Part shown: in pieces, positions 48,421 through 58,771 of the stretch
Numbering within the stretch: the first letter of the stretch is position 1
How the letters are laid out: each line of letters opens with the position of its first letter
Source: Halosolutus halophilus
Lineage (GTDB): Archaea; Halobacteriota; Halobacteria; Halobacteriales; Natrialbaceae
Assembly (NCBI RefSeq): GCF_022869805.1
Contig: NZ_CP094974.1
Location: 1,922,001 to 1,986,000 of the forward strand
Reading direction: 5' to 3'
Length of the DNA stretch: 64,000 nucleotides
Program-made: the position numbers and the translations under genes
Notes under the pieces: generated by a model
Databases searched by the model: none
Told to the model about the DNA's origin: nothing
What the model saw: the letters and a program-made list of their open reading frames with translations, nothing else

Positions 48421-49449
48421 ATGGCCGACGATTCGTCTTCCCGCGAGCGCAAGGTCCGCGGGCGCAAGATCAGACGCGATCGCGAGCAGAAGGAGGGCCG
48501 GCAAGCGAAGAAAGAACTCGCGCGAACGGCGTCGAAGGCGGGCGAACGCAACGGCGACAGCCCGCTCGCCGATCCCGCGGCGGTCGTTCCCGACCCGTTC
48601 GTCGAGACCGACGCGGTCGCGTCGATCCGCGATCGGATTACCGGCTGGCTCGAAGCGAACCAGCCAGTGCATCTGATCGGCCCGACGGGGTGTGGGAAGA
48701 CGGCACTCGCGCTGGCGGCCGCGGCCGAACGCGGCCGTCCGGTCGTCTGGCTCAACGGTGACGAAGCCGTCGACACCGCGGCGCTCGTCGGCACCCACGC
48801 CGGCGGAGAACGGTACGAGGAGCACGATCGGTTCGTCAGCGGCGTGGACAAGAAGACCCAGATCGTCCGTCAGCGATGGGTCGACAACCCCCTCTCGGTC
48901 GCGGTTCGAGAGGGCGCGACGCTCGTCTACAACGAGTTCTCGCGCAGCGATCCGGAGGCTCACAACGTGTTGCTCTCGGTGCTCGAGGAGGGCGTCCTCG
49001 AGCGACCGGGCAAGCGTGGCGCGGACCGGACGATCGACGTCCACCCGGAGTTCCGGGTGATCCTCACCTCGAACGACGCGGAGTACGCCGGCGTCCACCA
49101 GCAACAGGACGCGCTGCTCGATCGGTTCGTCGGCGTCCACGTCGACTACTACGACGAGGAGACGGAACGCGAGATCGTCGCCGCTCACGTCGACCTCGCC
49201 GACGAGGACATCGCGACGATCGTCGCGACGACCCGCAGACTTCGCGACGAACTCGAGATGGTCGTCGGGACGCGCGCGGCGATCACGGCCGCGAAGGGCG
49301 TGACCGTCTTCGACGGCGCGGCCGAGAACGGCACGATCGACGACGAGGTACTCACGGACGTCTTCACCGACGTGCTCGCGCCGAAGATCGCGGGTGAGGG
49401 AACGGACGACGTCGACGCGCTCCGATCGACGATCGCCGAGACGATCTGA
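48421..49449 (+). CDS. gvpN: Gas vesicle protein GvpN (MoxR-like AAA ATPase)
   Basis: The 342-residue protein has a Walker A (HLIGPTGCGKTALALAAAAE), a Walker B-like region (GATLVYNEFSRSDPEAHNVL) and the sensor region VILTSNDAEYAG, all as in the MoxR branch of AAA+ ATPases. The first 55 residues are basic and charged (REQKEGRQAKKELARTASKA), an extension. GvpN is thought to energise gas-vesicle growth. It sits 5 bp after gvpA. Confidence 0.9.
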   Translation: MADDSSSRERKVRGRKIRRDREQKEGRQAKKELARTASKAGERNGDSPLADPAAVVPDPFVETDAVASIRDRITGWLEANQPVHLIGPTGCGKTALALAAAAERGRPVVWLNGDEAVDTAALVGTHAGGERYEEHDRFVSGVDKKTQIVRQRWVDNPLSVAVREGATLVYNEFSRSDPEAHNVLLSVLEEGVLERPGKRGADRTIDVHPEFRVILTSNDAEYAGVHQQQDALLDRFVGVHVDYYDEETEREIVAAHVDLADEDIATIVATTRRLRDELEMVVGTRAAITAAKGVTVFDGAAENGTIDDEVLTDVFTDVLAPKIAGEGTDDVDALRSTIAETI

Positions 49450-49503
49450 GCCGGCACCGGTCCGGCGCACGCACAGCACGCACACCGAGATCCACCACGA
49501 CCC

Positions 49504-50046
49504 ATGGCCGAAGCCGATACGAAACAATCAGCCGACCAGTGCAAGGCGCTCACCGGGGACGGCGAGCGCTGCTCGCGGCCGGCCCAGGACGACGGATTCT
49601 GTTTCCAGCACGACGAGAGTGATCCAACCGTGAACGACAGCCAGGCCGTCGAACAGGAGGAGCGAGCGGACGAACAGGAGACGGAAAGCGACGCCGGGGA
49701 ACCGCCCGCGGCCCACATGACCGACGAGGAACGGGTCGACCCGGAGACGGTCGACGCCGACGTCGACGCCGATCGGGAGGAGATCGCGGGCGTCCTCGCC
49801 ATTCGCGAGACCGTCCGATCGACTGCGGGCCAGCTTATCGGCCGAGAGTTCGACGCCGTCAGCGAGATCGCACCGACCGACGACGGCTGGCGCGCGATCG
49901 TCGAAGTCGTCGAACGCCGATCGGTGCCCGACACGCAGGACATCATCGGCCGGTACGAGATCGAACTCGGCACCGAGGGCACCGTCCACGGCTACCGCCG
50001 ACTCGATCGCTACCGGCGCGGCGACACGACGTCGTTCGAGGGCTAG
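49504..50046 (+). CDS. gvpO: Gas vesicle protein GvpO with N-terminal zinc-finger-like lead
   Basis: The C-terminal 95 residues (IAGVLAIRETVRSTAGQLIG.. then RAIVEVVERRSVPDTQDIIG.. and YEIELGTEGTVHGYRRLDRY) are the GvpO domain. The N-terminal residues 10-40 contain CKALTGDGERCSRPAQDDGF then CFQHD, a C..C..C..H pattern seen in small zinc modules of haloarchaea. The middle is acidic linker. It is last of the plus-strand gvpANO unit. Confidence 0.85.
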   Translation: MAEADTKQSADQCKALTGDGERCSRPAQDDGFCFQHDESDPTVNDSQAVEQEERADEQETESDAGEPPAAHMTDEERVDPETVDADVDADREEIAGVLAIRETVRSTAGQLIGREFDAVSEIAPTDDGWRAIVEVVERRSVPDTQDIIGRYEIELGTEGTVHGYRRLDRYRRGDTTSFEG

Positions 50047-50341
50047 GTCGATCTGCGCTCGGAACTCTCGTCTCCCCACTCGCCTGGGGCCGTCAGTCAC
50101 GACTCCGTCACCAGGTTCCGGTTCCGGTACGAATCGATCACTCCCTCGCACTCGGTACGGCTCACCACCCCCGCACCAGCGCCGGTTCGGCCACTCCATC
50201 ACCGACGCGGTACCGATCGATACCGGTCGAGGCCCGCGGGCCACGACTTCTGTGAACGGCACACCGAAGGTCTAGCCAGTGGTCGGATCGATCGTTACAC
50301 CACAGCGGATTCGATCCAGCAGTACAGGACGAGGCCGCCAC
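50047..50341. other. Convergent intergenic region after gvpO
   Basis: I see no gene in these 295 bp between gvpO and the convergent regulator gene. No clear terminator hairpin with a T-run is present. Confidence 0.45.
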
Positions 50342-51940
50342 TCAATCGTCCGCGAGAGTCGGCGACGAGGCATCGCCCTCGGTCGTCTCTTCGCCGGCGA
50401 GGACCGCCTCGACCTTCGGTGCGAGTTCGTTGGCGATCGATCGTCCGTCGCGTTCTCGGACGACGAGGTCGTCCTCCGCGAGCGAGGAGAGGTGGTGCGA
50501 GACCGTGCTCGGGTCCCGATCGATGGCGTCCGCGAGTCGCCCGTTGTGTGCCCGGCCGAGTTCCGCGAGCGTCTCGAGGACCTCGCGTTTGGCCGGTTCG
50601 TCGAGTGCGGCGTGGAGTTCGACGTCCTCGACGGCGAAGTCGTTTCTCTGAGCCGCCGCGGACGTCTCGCAATCCACGTAGTACCGCCGTTTCCCGTTGA
50701 CCTTGGCGGTCGTCACCAGCCCCTCGTCCTCGAGGATGCGGACGTGGTGGCGGACCGTCGAGAGGGAGACGTCGCTGCGCTCGCCGATCCGCGAGAGGTA
50801 ACAGCCGGGATCGGCCTGAATGATCTCGTAGACCGTCCGCCGGCGATCGTTCTCGAGCGGATCGGAATCGTCGTACCGGCTGTACTTGAAGATCGGGAGG
50901 AGCTTCCAGGGGAGACCCGATCCCGCGCGCCGGACGCGGCGAAGCGGGTTCGTGGTGGTCGTCGTTCCGCTCGCACCGCCAGCACCCGCGCCGGTGCCGC
51001 CGGTCGCAGCGCCCGTTGCAGCCATCGCACCCAGTAGTCCGACCAGGACGGCGTCGGCAGCCGTGGCCCTGGCACCCGGATTCGAGCGATCGGAACTGCC
51101 AGTATCGTCGTCGCTCGCGTCTGCGCCGCCCGAGTCGCCGTCCGTCGACGTCTCGACCGATGCGGACGACTCCGCCCCCAGCGTCCCGTCCTCGACGGTC
51201 GTGAGCGTTCCCGTCTCCGACACGATGGTGTCGACCAGGGTCGTCGTTCCAGAAACCGTGTACTCGATCGCGTCGGTCGTTTCGTCGACGGTGTACTGGA
51301 CGAGTCCGGTGGTCAATTCGACGCTGTCGTCGAGGATTCCGGTCGTCACCGCTGTCGCGTTCTCGAGTTCGTCGGAGGCGGTCGCGACGTCGTCGTCGGT
51401 CGCGTTGGTGACGGGGTCGTCCAGTTCGCCAGTGGTTTCGTTCGTCGTGTTCCGGACGGTATCGGTCGTCTGGTTCGTCGTCTCCTCGATCGTATCCGCC
51501 GTCTCGTTCGTCGTATTCTGGACGCCGTCCGTCGTCTCGTTCGTCGTGCCCTCGATCGCGTCCGTCGTCTCGTTCGTCGTGCCCTCGATCGCGTCCGTCG
51601 TCTCGTTCGTCGTGCCCTCGATCGCGTCCGTCGTCTCGTTCGTCGTGCCCTCGATCGCGTCCGTCGTCTCGTTCGTCGTGCCCTCGATCGCGTCCGTCGT
51701 CTCGTTCGTCGTATTCTGGACGGTGTCGGTCGTCTCGTCGGTGGTGTTCTCGATCGCGTCCGTCGTCTCGTTCAGTTCGTCGTCGATGGAGGCGGTTCGA
51801 TCGGTGCGCTCCGCGTCCAGCAGGTCGCCGTCGGCTGCACTCGCCGGCGTGGCGACGGCGACACCAGCGAGTGTGCTGCCGATCACCAGTGCGACGACCA
51901 GACACGCGAGTGTTCGTCCGATCGACGAGCCCGGTTCCAT
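50342..51940 (-). CDS. Membrane-anchored winged-helix regulator with 11-residue repeat ectodomain
   Basis: I chose the ATG at 51940 (MEPGSSIGRTLACLVVALVI), which starts a clear signal peptide cleaved near ATPASAADG. The 532-residue product has an external region with TNETTDAIEGT repeated five times in tandem plus degenerate versions (N-x-T sequons throughout). It then has a threonine-rich region, a membrane helix (ADAVLVGLLGAMAATGAATG, about 330-350), and two cytoplasmic winged helices. The first is ENDRRRTVYEIIQADPGCYL with RIGERSDVSLSTVRHHVRIL; the second is LDEPAKREVLETLAELGRAH with AIDRDPSTVSHHLSSLAED. It resembles a one-component transmembrane transcription factor. It is convergent to gvpO. 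Confidence 0.75.
   Translation of the reverse strand: MEPGSSIGRTLACLVVALVIGSTLAGVAVATPASAADGDLLDAERTDRTASIDDELNETTDAIENTTDETTDTVQNTTNETTDAIEGTTNETTDAIEGTTNETTDAIEGTTNETTDAIEGTTNETTDAIEGTTNETTDGVQNTTNETADTIEETTNQTTDTVRNTTNETTGELDDPVTNATDDDVATASDELENATAVTTGILDDSVELTTGLVQYTVDETTDAIEYTVSGTTTLVDTIVSETGTLTTVEDGTLGAESSASVETSTDGDSGGADASDDDTGSSDRSNPGARATAADAVLVGLLGAMAATGAATGGTGAGAGGASGTTTTTNPLRRVRRAGSGLPWKLLPIFKYSRYDDSDPLENDRRRTVYEIIQADPGCYLSRIGERSDVSLSTVRHHVRILEDEGLVTTAKVNGKRRYYVDCETSAAAQRNDFAVEDVELHAALDEPAKREVLETLAELGRAHNGRLADAIDRDPSTVSHHLSSLAEDDLVVRERDGRSIANELAPKVEAVLAGEETTEGDASSPTLADD
51540..51715. repeat. 33-bp tandem repeats encoding an 11-residue unit
   Basis: The unit GTGCCCTCGATCGCGTCCGT (first 20 of 33 bases, plus strand) recurs about five times without change inside the regulator gene at 50342-51940. 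Near-identical DNA indicates recent slippage or conversion, and copy number is likely to vary between strains. Confidence 0.85.
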
Positions 51941-52098
51941 GTCAATCACTCCCCCTCTTCGAGAGTATCCGTAATACGCTTTTTCCGTTTTCGTGATAGT
52001 CATGCAACCCGACCAGTCGGACGGAAGACGGGTCGATCGCTGGCGAGCCGGGAGCCGATCCAGCAAGGTATTTCACCGTGCAGCGGCGGGATTGAGAC

Positions 52099-54864
52099 AT
52101 GGATTCGGCGCTTGGCCCGCCCGACGCGATGGCCGAGAAACGCGACGAGTTGACGCCGATGATGCGCCAGTACCACGATCTCTGCGCGCGCTACGACGAC
52201 GCGCTCGTGCTCTTCCAGGTCGGCGACTTCTACGAGACCTTCTGTGAGGCTGCCGAACGGTCCGCGCGGCTGCTCGAGATCACGCTCACGAGCCGCGAGG
52301 ACAGCACCGGCGAGTACCCGATGGCCGGCATCCCGATCGACAACGCGGAATCGTACGTCGAGACGCTACTCGAGGCGGGGTACCGTGTCGCGGTCGCGGA
52401 CCAGGTCGAGGAACCGGAGGAGTCGTCCGGCGTCGTCGAGCGAGCGGTCACCCGCGTGATCACGCCGGGGACGCTCACCGAGGACGAACTGCTCGCGGGC
52501 GACGACAACAACTTCGTCGCGGCGATCGCACGGGACGGCGACGACCTCGCGCTCTCCTTCCTCGACGTCTCGACCGGGGACTTCCTCGCGACGAGTTCGA
52601 CCGCGAGCGAGTCGATCGCCGACGAGGTAAGCCGATTCGCGCCCTCGGAGGCGGTGGTCGGCCCCGACGCACCCGCCGATCTCTTCCCCGAGGATTGCAT
52701 GGTGACGCCGTTCGACGCGCGGGCGTTCGATCGCGATCGGGCCGGTGAGAAAGTTTCGACGTACTTCCGGAACCCCGACGCGTTGCTCGCGAGCGAGGCC
52801 GAAATTCGAGCCAGCGGTGCGTTGCTCTCCTACGCCGAGTACGTTCGCGGTGGGGACCACGAGGGTGAACGCGGCGATGGCGACGGTAGCGAAGACGGGG
52901 ATCACGACGCAGACGCGACGGGAGACGGCGTCGATACGGTACTCGGCGACGGCACGAGCCAGCGCCTCGAGTACATCACGCACCTCACCCGGTACGATCC
53001 TCGCGAGTACCTGCTGCTCGACGCCGTCGCCCTGCGGAGCCTCGAACTGTTCGAGCCGCGGGCCGTCCACGGCCGGGACGACGCCACGCTCGTCGGCGTG
53101 CTCGACGAGACCGCCAGCGCGCTCGGCGGCCGCAAACTCAGGGACTGGCTCCGTCGACCGCTGCTCGATCCCGATCGGATCGCGGCCCGCCACGACGCGG
53201 TCGAGGAGCTAACGGAGGCGGTCCAGCAACGGGAACGGCTTCACGACCGCCTGCGAGACGTCTACGATCTCGAACGGCTGATCGGCCGCATCTCCCGCGA
53301 ACGAGCCAACGCGCGGGACCTGCGATCGCTCCGCGACACGCTGGCCGGCGTCCCGGGGCTCCGAGAGGGACTCGCCGACGCCGACTGTGAGCGGCTGCAG
53401 GACCTTCACGGAGCCCTCGATCCGCTCGCGGACGTCCGGGACCTGATCGACGACGCGATCGTCGCGGACCCGCCGATCGAGATCACCGAAGGCGGGGTCA
53501 TCGCCGAGGGGTACGACGACGATCTCGACGACCTTCGCGACACCGCACGGGACGGCAAACGGTGGATCGACGACCTCGAGGCGTCGGAACGGGACCGGAC
53601 CGGGATCGACTCGCTGAAGGTCGGCTACAACTCGGTCCACGGCTACTACATCGAGGTGACCAACCCGAACCTCGACGCGGTGCCGGAGAACTACCAGCGT
53701 CGCCAGACGCTGAAGAACTCCGAGCGGTTCGTCACGCCCGAACTCAAAACGCGCGAGGACGAGATCGTCGGTGCGGAAGAGCGCGCGGACCAGCGCGAAT
53801 ACGAACTCTTTCGGAAGACCCGCCGCGAGGTCGCAGCGGAGGTCGAACGCGTCCAGGCCCTCGCCGACGCGATCGCGACGCTCGACGCGCTCGTCTCGCT
53901 GGCCACCGTCGCGGCCCAGTACGACTACTGTCGCCCCGAGATCCTCGATCGGGGCGGGCACGGCGGACACGACGGAACCGACGACGGCCTCGTCATCGAC
54001 GTCGAGGGCGGCCGCCACCCGGTCGTCGAACGCACGCAGGAGTCGTTCGTCCCGAACGACGCGCGGTTTGACCCCGATCGGCGACTGGCGGTGATCACGG
54101 GTCCGAACATGTCGGGCAAGTCGACGTACATGCGGCAGGTGGCCCAGATCGTGCTGCTCGCGCAGATCGGCAGTTTCGTCCCGGCCCGATCGGCCCGGCT
54201 GACGCCCGTCGATCGGATCTTCACCCGCGTTGGCGCGAGCGACGACATCGCCGGCGGCCGATCGACGTTCATGGTCGAGATGGACGAACTCGCGACGATT
54301 CTGCGCGAGGCGGACGAGGGGGCGCTGGTGCTGCTCGACGAGGTGGGCCGCGGCACGTCCACCGCGGACGGCCTCGCGATCGCGCAGGCGATCACCGAAC
54401 ACATCCACGACGAAGTCGGGGCGACGACGCTGTTCGCGACGCATCACCACCCCCTTACAGAACTGGCAACCGACCTTCCGGCCGCGTTCACGCTTCACTT
54501 CGAGGTCGACCAGCGGGACGGCGAAGTCGTCTTCCACCACGAGATCGCCCCCGGCGCGGCGACGGGGTCCTACGGCGTCGAAGTCGCCACCGCTGCGGGG
54601 ATTCCGGAGTCGGTGGTGGATCGATCGCGGGAACTGGTCGCGGAGGCGGCCGACGACACGGACGATCCGTCGGTCGAGTCGACAGCCGAATTGAGTCCAG
54701 AGGTTGCCAGCGGCGACGATCCCGGCGGTGGACAGGCGACTGCTGACGGTGGAGACGTCCCGACCGACGTCGCCGCCGAACTCCGCGCGCTCGACCTCGC
54801 GCACCTCACGCCCGTCGAGGCGCTGACGGAACTCGATCGGCTGAAACGGTTGCTCGAAGAATAA
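52099..54864 (+). CDS. mutS: DNA mismatch repair protein MutS (MutS1 type)
   Basis: The 921-residue protein has the N-terminal mismatch-recognition domain with [20 protein letters not shown] followed by [20 protein letters not shown]. The conserved Phe-x-Glu signature is degenerate (DFYETF). A connector and clamp follow (about 130-560), with an acidic insert near residue 255 ([20 protein letters not shown]). The ATPase has [26 protein letters not shown]-like [13 protein letters not shown] and [20 protein letters not shown], and ends with the dimer helix. A start at the internal ATG ([14 protein letters not shown]) is possible. MutL is not in the window. Confidence 0.95.
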   Translation: MDSALGPPDAMAEKRDELTPMMRQYHDLCARYDDALVLFQVGDFYETFCEAAERSARLLEITLTSREDSTGEYPMAGIPIDNAESYVETLLEAGYRVAVADQVEEPEESSGVVERAVTRVITPGTLTEDELLAGDDNNFVAAIARDGDDLALSFLDVSTGDFLATSSTASESIADEVSRFAPSEAVVGPDAPADLFPEDCMVTPFDARAFDRDRAGEKVSTYFRNPDALLASEAEIRASGALLSYAEYVRGGDHEGERGDGDGSEDGDHDADATGDGVDTVLGDGTSQRLEYITHLTRYDPREYLLLDAVALRSLELFEPRAVHGRDDATLVGVLDETASALGGRKLRDWLRRPLLDPDRIAARHDAVEELTEAVQQRERLHDRLRDVYDLERLIGRISRERANARDLRSLRDTLAGVPGLREGLADADCERLQDLHGALDPLADVRDLIDDAIVADPPIEITEGGVIAEGYDDDLDDLRDTARDGKRWIDDLEASERDRTGIDSLKVGYNSVHGYYIEVTNPNLDAVPENYQRRQTLKNSERFVTPELKTREDEIVGAEERADQREYELFRKTRREVAAEVERVQALADAIATLDALVSLATVAAQYDYCRPEILDRGGHGGHDGTDDGLVIDVEGGRHPVVERTQESFVPNDARFDPDRRLAVITGPNMSGKSTYMRQVAQIVLLAQIGSFVPARSARLTPVDRIFTRVGASDDIAGGRSTFMVEMDELATILREADEGALVLLDEVGRGTSTADGLAIAQAITEHIHDEVGATTLFATHHHPLTELATDLPAAFTLHFEVDQRDGEVVFHHEIAPGAATGSYGVEVATAAGIPESVVDRSRELVAEAADDTDDPSVESTAELSPEVASGDDPGGGQATADGGDVPTDVAAELRALDLAHLTPVEALTELDRLKRLLEE

Positions 54865-54874
54865 GCGGTACGCG

Positions 54875-55402
54875 CTACGGACCGCTCGTCAGCGATTTCT
54901 CGTAGACCAGCAGCTCGAACGGCTCGTCGAACGAATCGATCCGTTCGCGACTCGTCAGTTCGAACCCGTTCGTCTCGTAGAACGCCTGTGCTGCGGTCTG
55001 GATCGCTCTCGTATCGAGGACGACGTGGTGATAGTCGTTCGATCGCATCCGCGCTTCGAGCGCTTCGTAGATCGCCTGTCCGTACCCCTGTCGCTGGTGG
55101 TCTGGATCGATGCGCATCCGCGTCAGCTCGACCGTCGAGGTCGGCAGCTCGGACACGAAGTTCCAGAGATAGTGATCGTCCGCGACCGGCTGGAACGCAC
55201 CCATCGCGACGAGCCGATCGTCGATCGTCCCGACCAGAAACTCGCCGCCGGTGTCGAGATACGATTCGGTGATGTTCTCGAGATCCTCGTCAGGCCCGCC
55301 CTCGACGTATGCCCCCACATCTCGCATAGCCGCTTCGTGCAGTTCGCGAACTCGCTCGACGTCACCCGGTCGGTAGCGCCGGACCGTGAGCTGAGATCCC
55401 AT
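54875..55402 (-). CDS. GNAT-family N-acetyltransferase
   Basis: I chose the ATG at 55402 (MGSQLTVRRYRPGDVERVRE). The 175-residue protein has the acetyl-CoA-binding motif A (LTRMRIDPDHQRQGYGQAIY) and motif B (DTRAIQTAAQAFYETNGFEL). It converges with mutS, 10 bp apart. The substrate cannot be predicted from this sequence. Confidence 0.85.
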   Translation of the reverse strand: MGSQLTVRRYRPGDVERVRELHEAAMRDVGAYVEGGPDEDLENITESYLDTGGEFLVGTIDDRLVAMGAFQPVADDHYLWNFVSELPTSTVELTRMRIDPDHQRQGYGQAIYEALEARMRSNDYHHVVLDTRAIQTAAQAFYETNGFELTSRERIDSFDEPFELLVYEKSLTSGP

Positions 55403-55692
55403 ATCCGAACGCCCTATCGGGTGTTGCAAATAATACCGTCTGTCGGTAAGTACTGCGCCAGTTTGACGGCGCTGGTTGCGACGCTCGTGTAAGAGTGCAC
55501 TTCTCAGTCGTCGCTTTGACCGGTTTCAGGGCCAGGAGAACGGACGGTCGACCGTGATTCGGTCGATCGTATTGACGGGGTCACTGTAAGGTTATTTTTG
55601 ATCGCTGTGGAACGTCCATCTGTAGCGTGGCCGTCTCGATCGGCTGGGAGCCCACGACACCGCCGACGGCCGCCCAACAATAGGTGATACAC

Positions 55693-56148
55693 ATGACAGC
55701 CCTCATGCTCACGAGCGACGCGTTCGACGACGGCGAACGGATACCCGACCGGTACGGCTATCGGAGAGATAACGTCAACCCGCCCCTGTCGATCGACGGC
55801 GCGCCGGACGACGCCGAATCGTTGGCTCTCGTGATGGACGATCCCGACGCGGTCGAACCGGCGGGGAAGGTGTGGGACCACTGGATCGTCTGGAATATCC
55901 CGCCGGAGCGGACGGAGATTCCGGAGGACTGGAGCCCCGACGACGCCGACGAAGGAACGAACGATTACGGCGAACCCGGCTACGGCGGTCCGAACCCGCC
56001 GGACAGAGAACACACCTACGAGTTCACGCTCTACGCGCTGGACACGACCCTCGATCTGGACGCCGGGACGGACGCCGACGCGCTCGAGTCGGCGGTCGAG
56101 GGGCACGTTCTCGAGGAGGCACGACTCGAGGGAACCTATCCCGCCTGA
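55693..56148 (+). CDS. PEBP-family protein (YbhB/YbcL type)
   Basis: The ATG at 55693 (MTALMLTSDAFDDGERIPDR) gives 151 residues; a GTG three codons upstream is an alternative. The phosphatidylethanolamine-binding fold motifs are clear: NVNPPLSIDGAPDDAESLAL, VMDDPDAVEPAGKVWDHWIV and TNDYGEPGYGGPNPPDREHTYEF (in part). These proteins bind small anionic ligands, with the DPD..DHW residues lining the pocket. The role in archaea is not established. Single gene. Confidence 0.9.
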   Translation: MTALMLTSDAFDDGERIPDRYGYRRDNVNPPLSIDGAPDDAESLALVMDDPDAVEPAGKVWDHWIVWNIPPERTEIPEDWSPDDADEGTNDYGEPGYGGPNPPDREHTYEFTLYALDTTLDLDAGTDADALESAVEGHVLEEARLEGTYPA

Positions 56149-56304
56149 GTCGCGGTCGCACCGATCGGCGTCGGTGCCGAGGGTCGATCGATGACCGGCC
56201 TCGCCGTCGAAAACCGATCGGCGGACACTCACTCCACGGTTGTTCGACCGACCGGGTACTCACCATGGGTTTCTTCCGACTCCCCGACCGTGTAACATAG
56301 AACG

Positions 56305-57898
56305 ATGGGTGTCCAATCGGTGGAGACGCTCGTCGTCGCCCCCGACCCGGATCTCGAGGCGATCGTTCCGGATCTCCGAGCCGGCGACTTCGATATCGAC
56401 GTCCGAACCGCGTCGACCGCGACCAGCGCGCTCGACGTCCTCGAATCGGACGACTGGCGACTCGATTGCGTCGTCAGTGCACTGGACCTGCCCGAGAACG
56501 ACGGCCTGTCGTTGCTGTACGAGGTGCGCGACGATCGGCCGGAACTCCCTTTCTTTCTGTACGCCGCCGAGGGGAGCGAGGAGACCGCGAGCGAAGCGAT
56601 CTCGGCGGACGTGACCGACTACGCCCCGACCGAACCTCGAGACGAACGGGCGGCCGTCCTCGGGAACCGCATCGAAAACGTCGTGTCCCACCAGCAGACC
56701 GAACTCGAACTCGTCGAGCGGGAACGCCAGCTCGACACCCTCATCGGCAATCTCCCCGGAGTCGTCTACCGCTGTCGCAACGAGCGGGACTGGCCGATGG
56801 AGGTCGTCCGCGGCAAATGCGAAGCGTTGACCGGCTACGATCCCGACGCGATCACCGGCGGAGACGTCTCCTGGAGCACGGACCTGATCCATCCCGGTGA
56901 CCGCGATCGCGTCTGGGAGTCGATCCAGGCGCAACTCGCGGACGTCGATCGGTTCCAGGTCACCTACCGGATCCAGACCGCCAGCGGCGCACACAGATGG
57001 GTCGAGGAACGCGGCTCGGCCGTCTACGCGGGTCGGAACGGTCAGGAAGACGACGACGGGATCAGGGAAGCGGTCGCTCTGAAGGGGTTCGTCATGGACG
57101 TCACCGAACGCCACCAGCACAAGCAGAACCTCGAGGAGTACGAGACGGTTGTGGAGACGGTTCCCGACGGCGTCTACGTCCTCGACGACTCGTTCTGCTT
57201 CCGGTTCGTCAACGACGCGCTGGTCTCGATGACGGACTACGACCGGGAGGAGTTGCTCGGCCGGCACGTCTCGACGATCGACGACTCGATGGAGGACTCG
57301 GAGCGGCTGCGCTCCGAACTGGCCGCCGGCAGACGCGACGTGGCGACGAGAGAGGCCCGGATCGAACGAGCGGACGGAGAGACGTTCCCGGCGGAGGTCC
57401 GGTTCACGACCCTTCCGGCCGCCGAGCTGGCTGACGAGGACGACGAGCAGCCGGCCCCGCGCGCGACCGCTGGCGTCGTCAGGGACACGAGCGACCGCAA
57501 GGAGCGGATGCGACAGCTCGAGCGCCAGCGCGAACGGCTTACGGCAATCAACCAGCTCCACCGGGTCCAGCAGGACATCACGCAGTCGCTGATCGACCTC
57601 TCCTCGCGCGAGGAGATGGAACGGCGGGTCTGTGATCGACTCGCCGAGACCGAGTCCGACCGGTTCGCCTGGATCGGCGGAATCGATCGCGGGACCGAGG
57701 AGATCGAACCGCGGACAGCAGCCGGCGTCGAACGGGGGTACCTCGAGGAGGGAGGTCGCCGAGACGCTCGACATCGCGCCGGCGACGTTCTCCCAGCACC
57801 TCCGGACGGCCGAGCGAAAACTCGTCGATGCGGTGCTAGAGGACGAACCCGAACTCGAATTCGCGTCCACGTCTGCGTCCGAGTCCGAGTCCGAGTAG
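56305..57898 (+). pseudogene. Bat-type PAS/GAF/HTH sensor-regulator with internal deletion and frameshift
   Basis: The frame from ATG 56305 encodes a receiver-like N-terminus (1-130), PAS domains (about 150-265 and 275-395) and the first 50 residues of a GAF domain ending GVERGYL near 57745. The DNA then jumps, with a changed frame, to RREVAETLDIAPATFSQHLR and TAERKLVDAVLEDEPEL, the Bat-type HTH_10 C-terminus, ending at TAG 57896-57898. About 200 residues of GAF and Bat domain are missing. The unshifted frame continues to 57930 with an arginine-rich tail overlapping nucS. The regulator is therefore probably not functional. Confidence 0.75.
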
Positions 57899-57906
57899 TG
57901 AGCGAC

Positions 57907-58650
57907 TTACTCCGCCGTCGGCTCGAGTGAGACGAACTCGAGTCCGTGCTCTGCCAGCAGCCGATCGGCCCGATCGGTCACCGAGGGCGCGACGAGCAAG
58001 CCGCGAACGGCGGCGTCGGCGTGGAGGTCGCGTTCGAGGGCGTCGACGTACCGACGGAGTTGACTCACGGCGTCGGGACCGACCCGGCGGCGTTTGAGTT
58101 CGACGACCAGCGCGCGGCCGGAGGCGTCCTCGCCGTAGATGTCCACGGCACCGGCCGGCGTGTCGCGTTCGGTCGCGAGCGGCGTGAACCCGTCCTCGAG
58201 CAGGGCTGGCTCGTCGAGGATCCGCTGGCGGAGATCCTCCTCGGTCCCCTGCAACGTGAGTTCGTTCGTATCCGTGCCCGAGAAGGCCGAGACCTGCAGC
58301 ACCCGCTGGAATCGCACGCGGAGCCGTTCCTCGGGCGTCGACCGGCGGCTCTCGAGGAGGAGGTCGTCGTCCGCACAGGAGACCTCGTGGTCACAGCCCG
58401 GCGGCTGCCAGTTGACCGGCTGCTGGCCCTCGTGGGTGTGGACCAGCGCCGCGCCGTCGGGTTTCAGCATGACGTGGCGATCGCCCGCGTCGAGCGTGCT
58501 CGCTGCGCGGCCCTCGTAGTCGACGGTGCAGCGACCGAACACCGTGACCAGAGCCTCGCGTTCGATCCCGTCGGCGACCGCCTCGCACGCGGCCGCGAGC
58601 GAAGGCTGCTCGAGCGTGACCGCTCGCGAGGAGTGGGAACTGGCTGTCAC
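57907..58650 (-). CDS. nucS: Endonuclease NucS
   Basis: The 247-residue protein is a single-strand and mismatch-specific DNA nuclease of archaea and actinobacteria. The N-terminal domain has GRCTVDYEGRAASTLDAGDR and KPDGAALVHTHEGQQPVNWQ. The C-terminal RecB-like nuclease domain has PAGAVDIYGEDASGRALVVE followed by LKRRRVGPDAVSQLRRYVDA; D and ExK are the metal-binding catalytic residues. No PCNA-binding peptide is obvious at the C-terminus (LEFVSLEPTAE). Confidence 0.9.
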   Translation of the reverse strand: MTASSHSSRAVTLEQPSLAAACEAVADGIEREALVTVFGRCTVDYEGRAASTLDAGDRHVMLKPDGAALVHTHEGQQPVNWQPPGCDHEVSCADDDLLLESRRSTPEERLRVRFQRVLQVSAFSGTDTNELTLQGTEEDLRQRILDEPALLEDGFTPLATERDTPAGAVDIYGEDASGRALVVELKRRRVGPDAVSQLRRYVDALERDLHADAAVRGLLVAPSVTDRADRLLAEHGLEFVSLEPTAE

Positions 58651-58771
58651 TGTGTCGGGATAGCCTGCCGTCGAATAAAAGCGACCCGGACCCGTCGTGA
58701 CTGGCAGTTCGGATCGTGTGACAGCGTGTCAAAAACCATTATCTCCCCGGGGGGTGGCGTTGGACCACGAC

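Noticed and set aside
52366-54804. Long minus-strand frames opposite mutS
   Set aside because: MutS on the plus strand is unambiguous. The antisense frames lack any recognisable domain.
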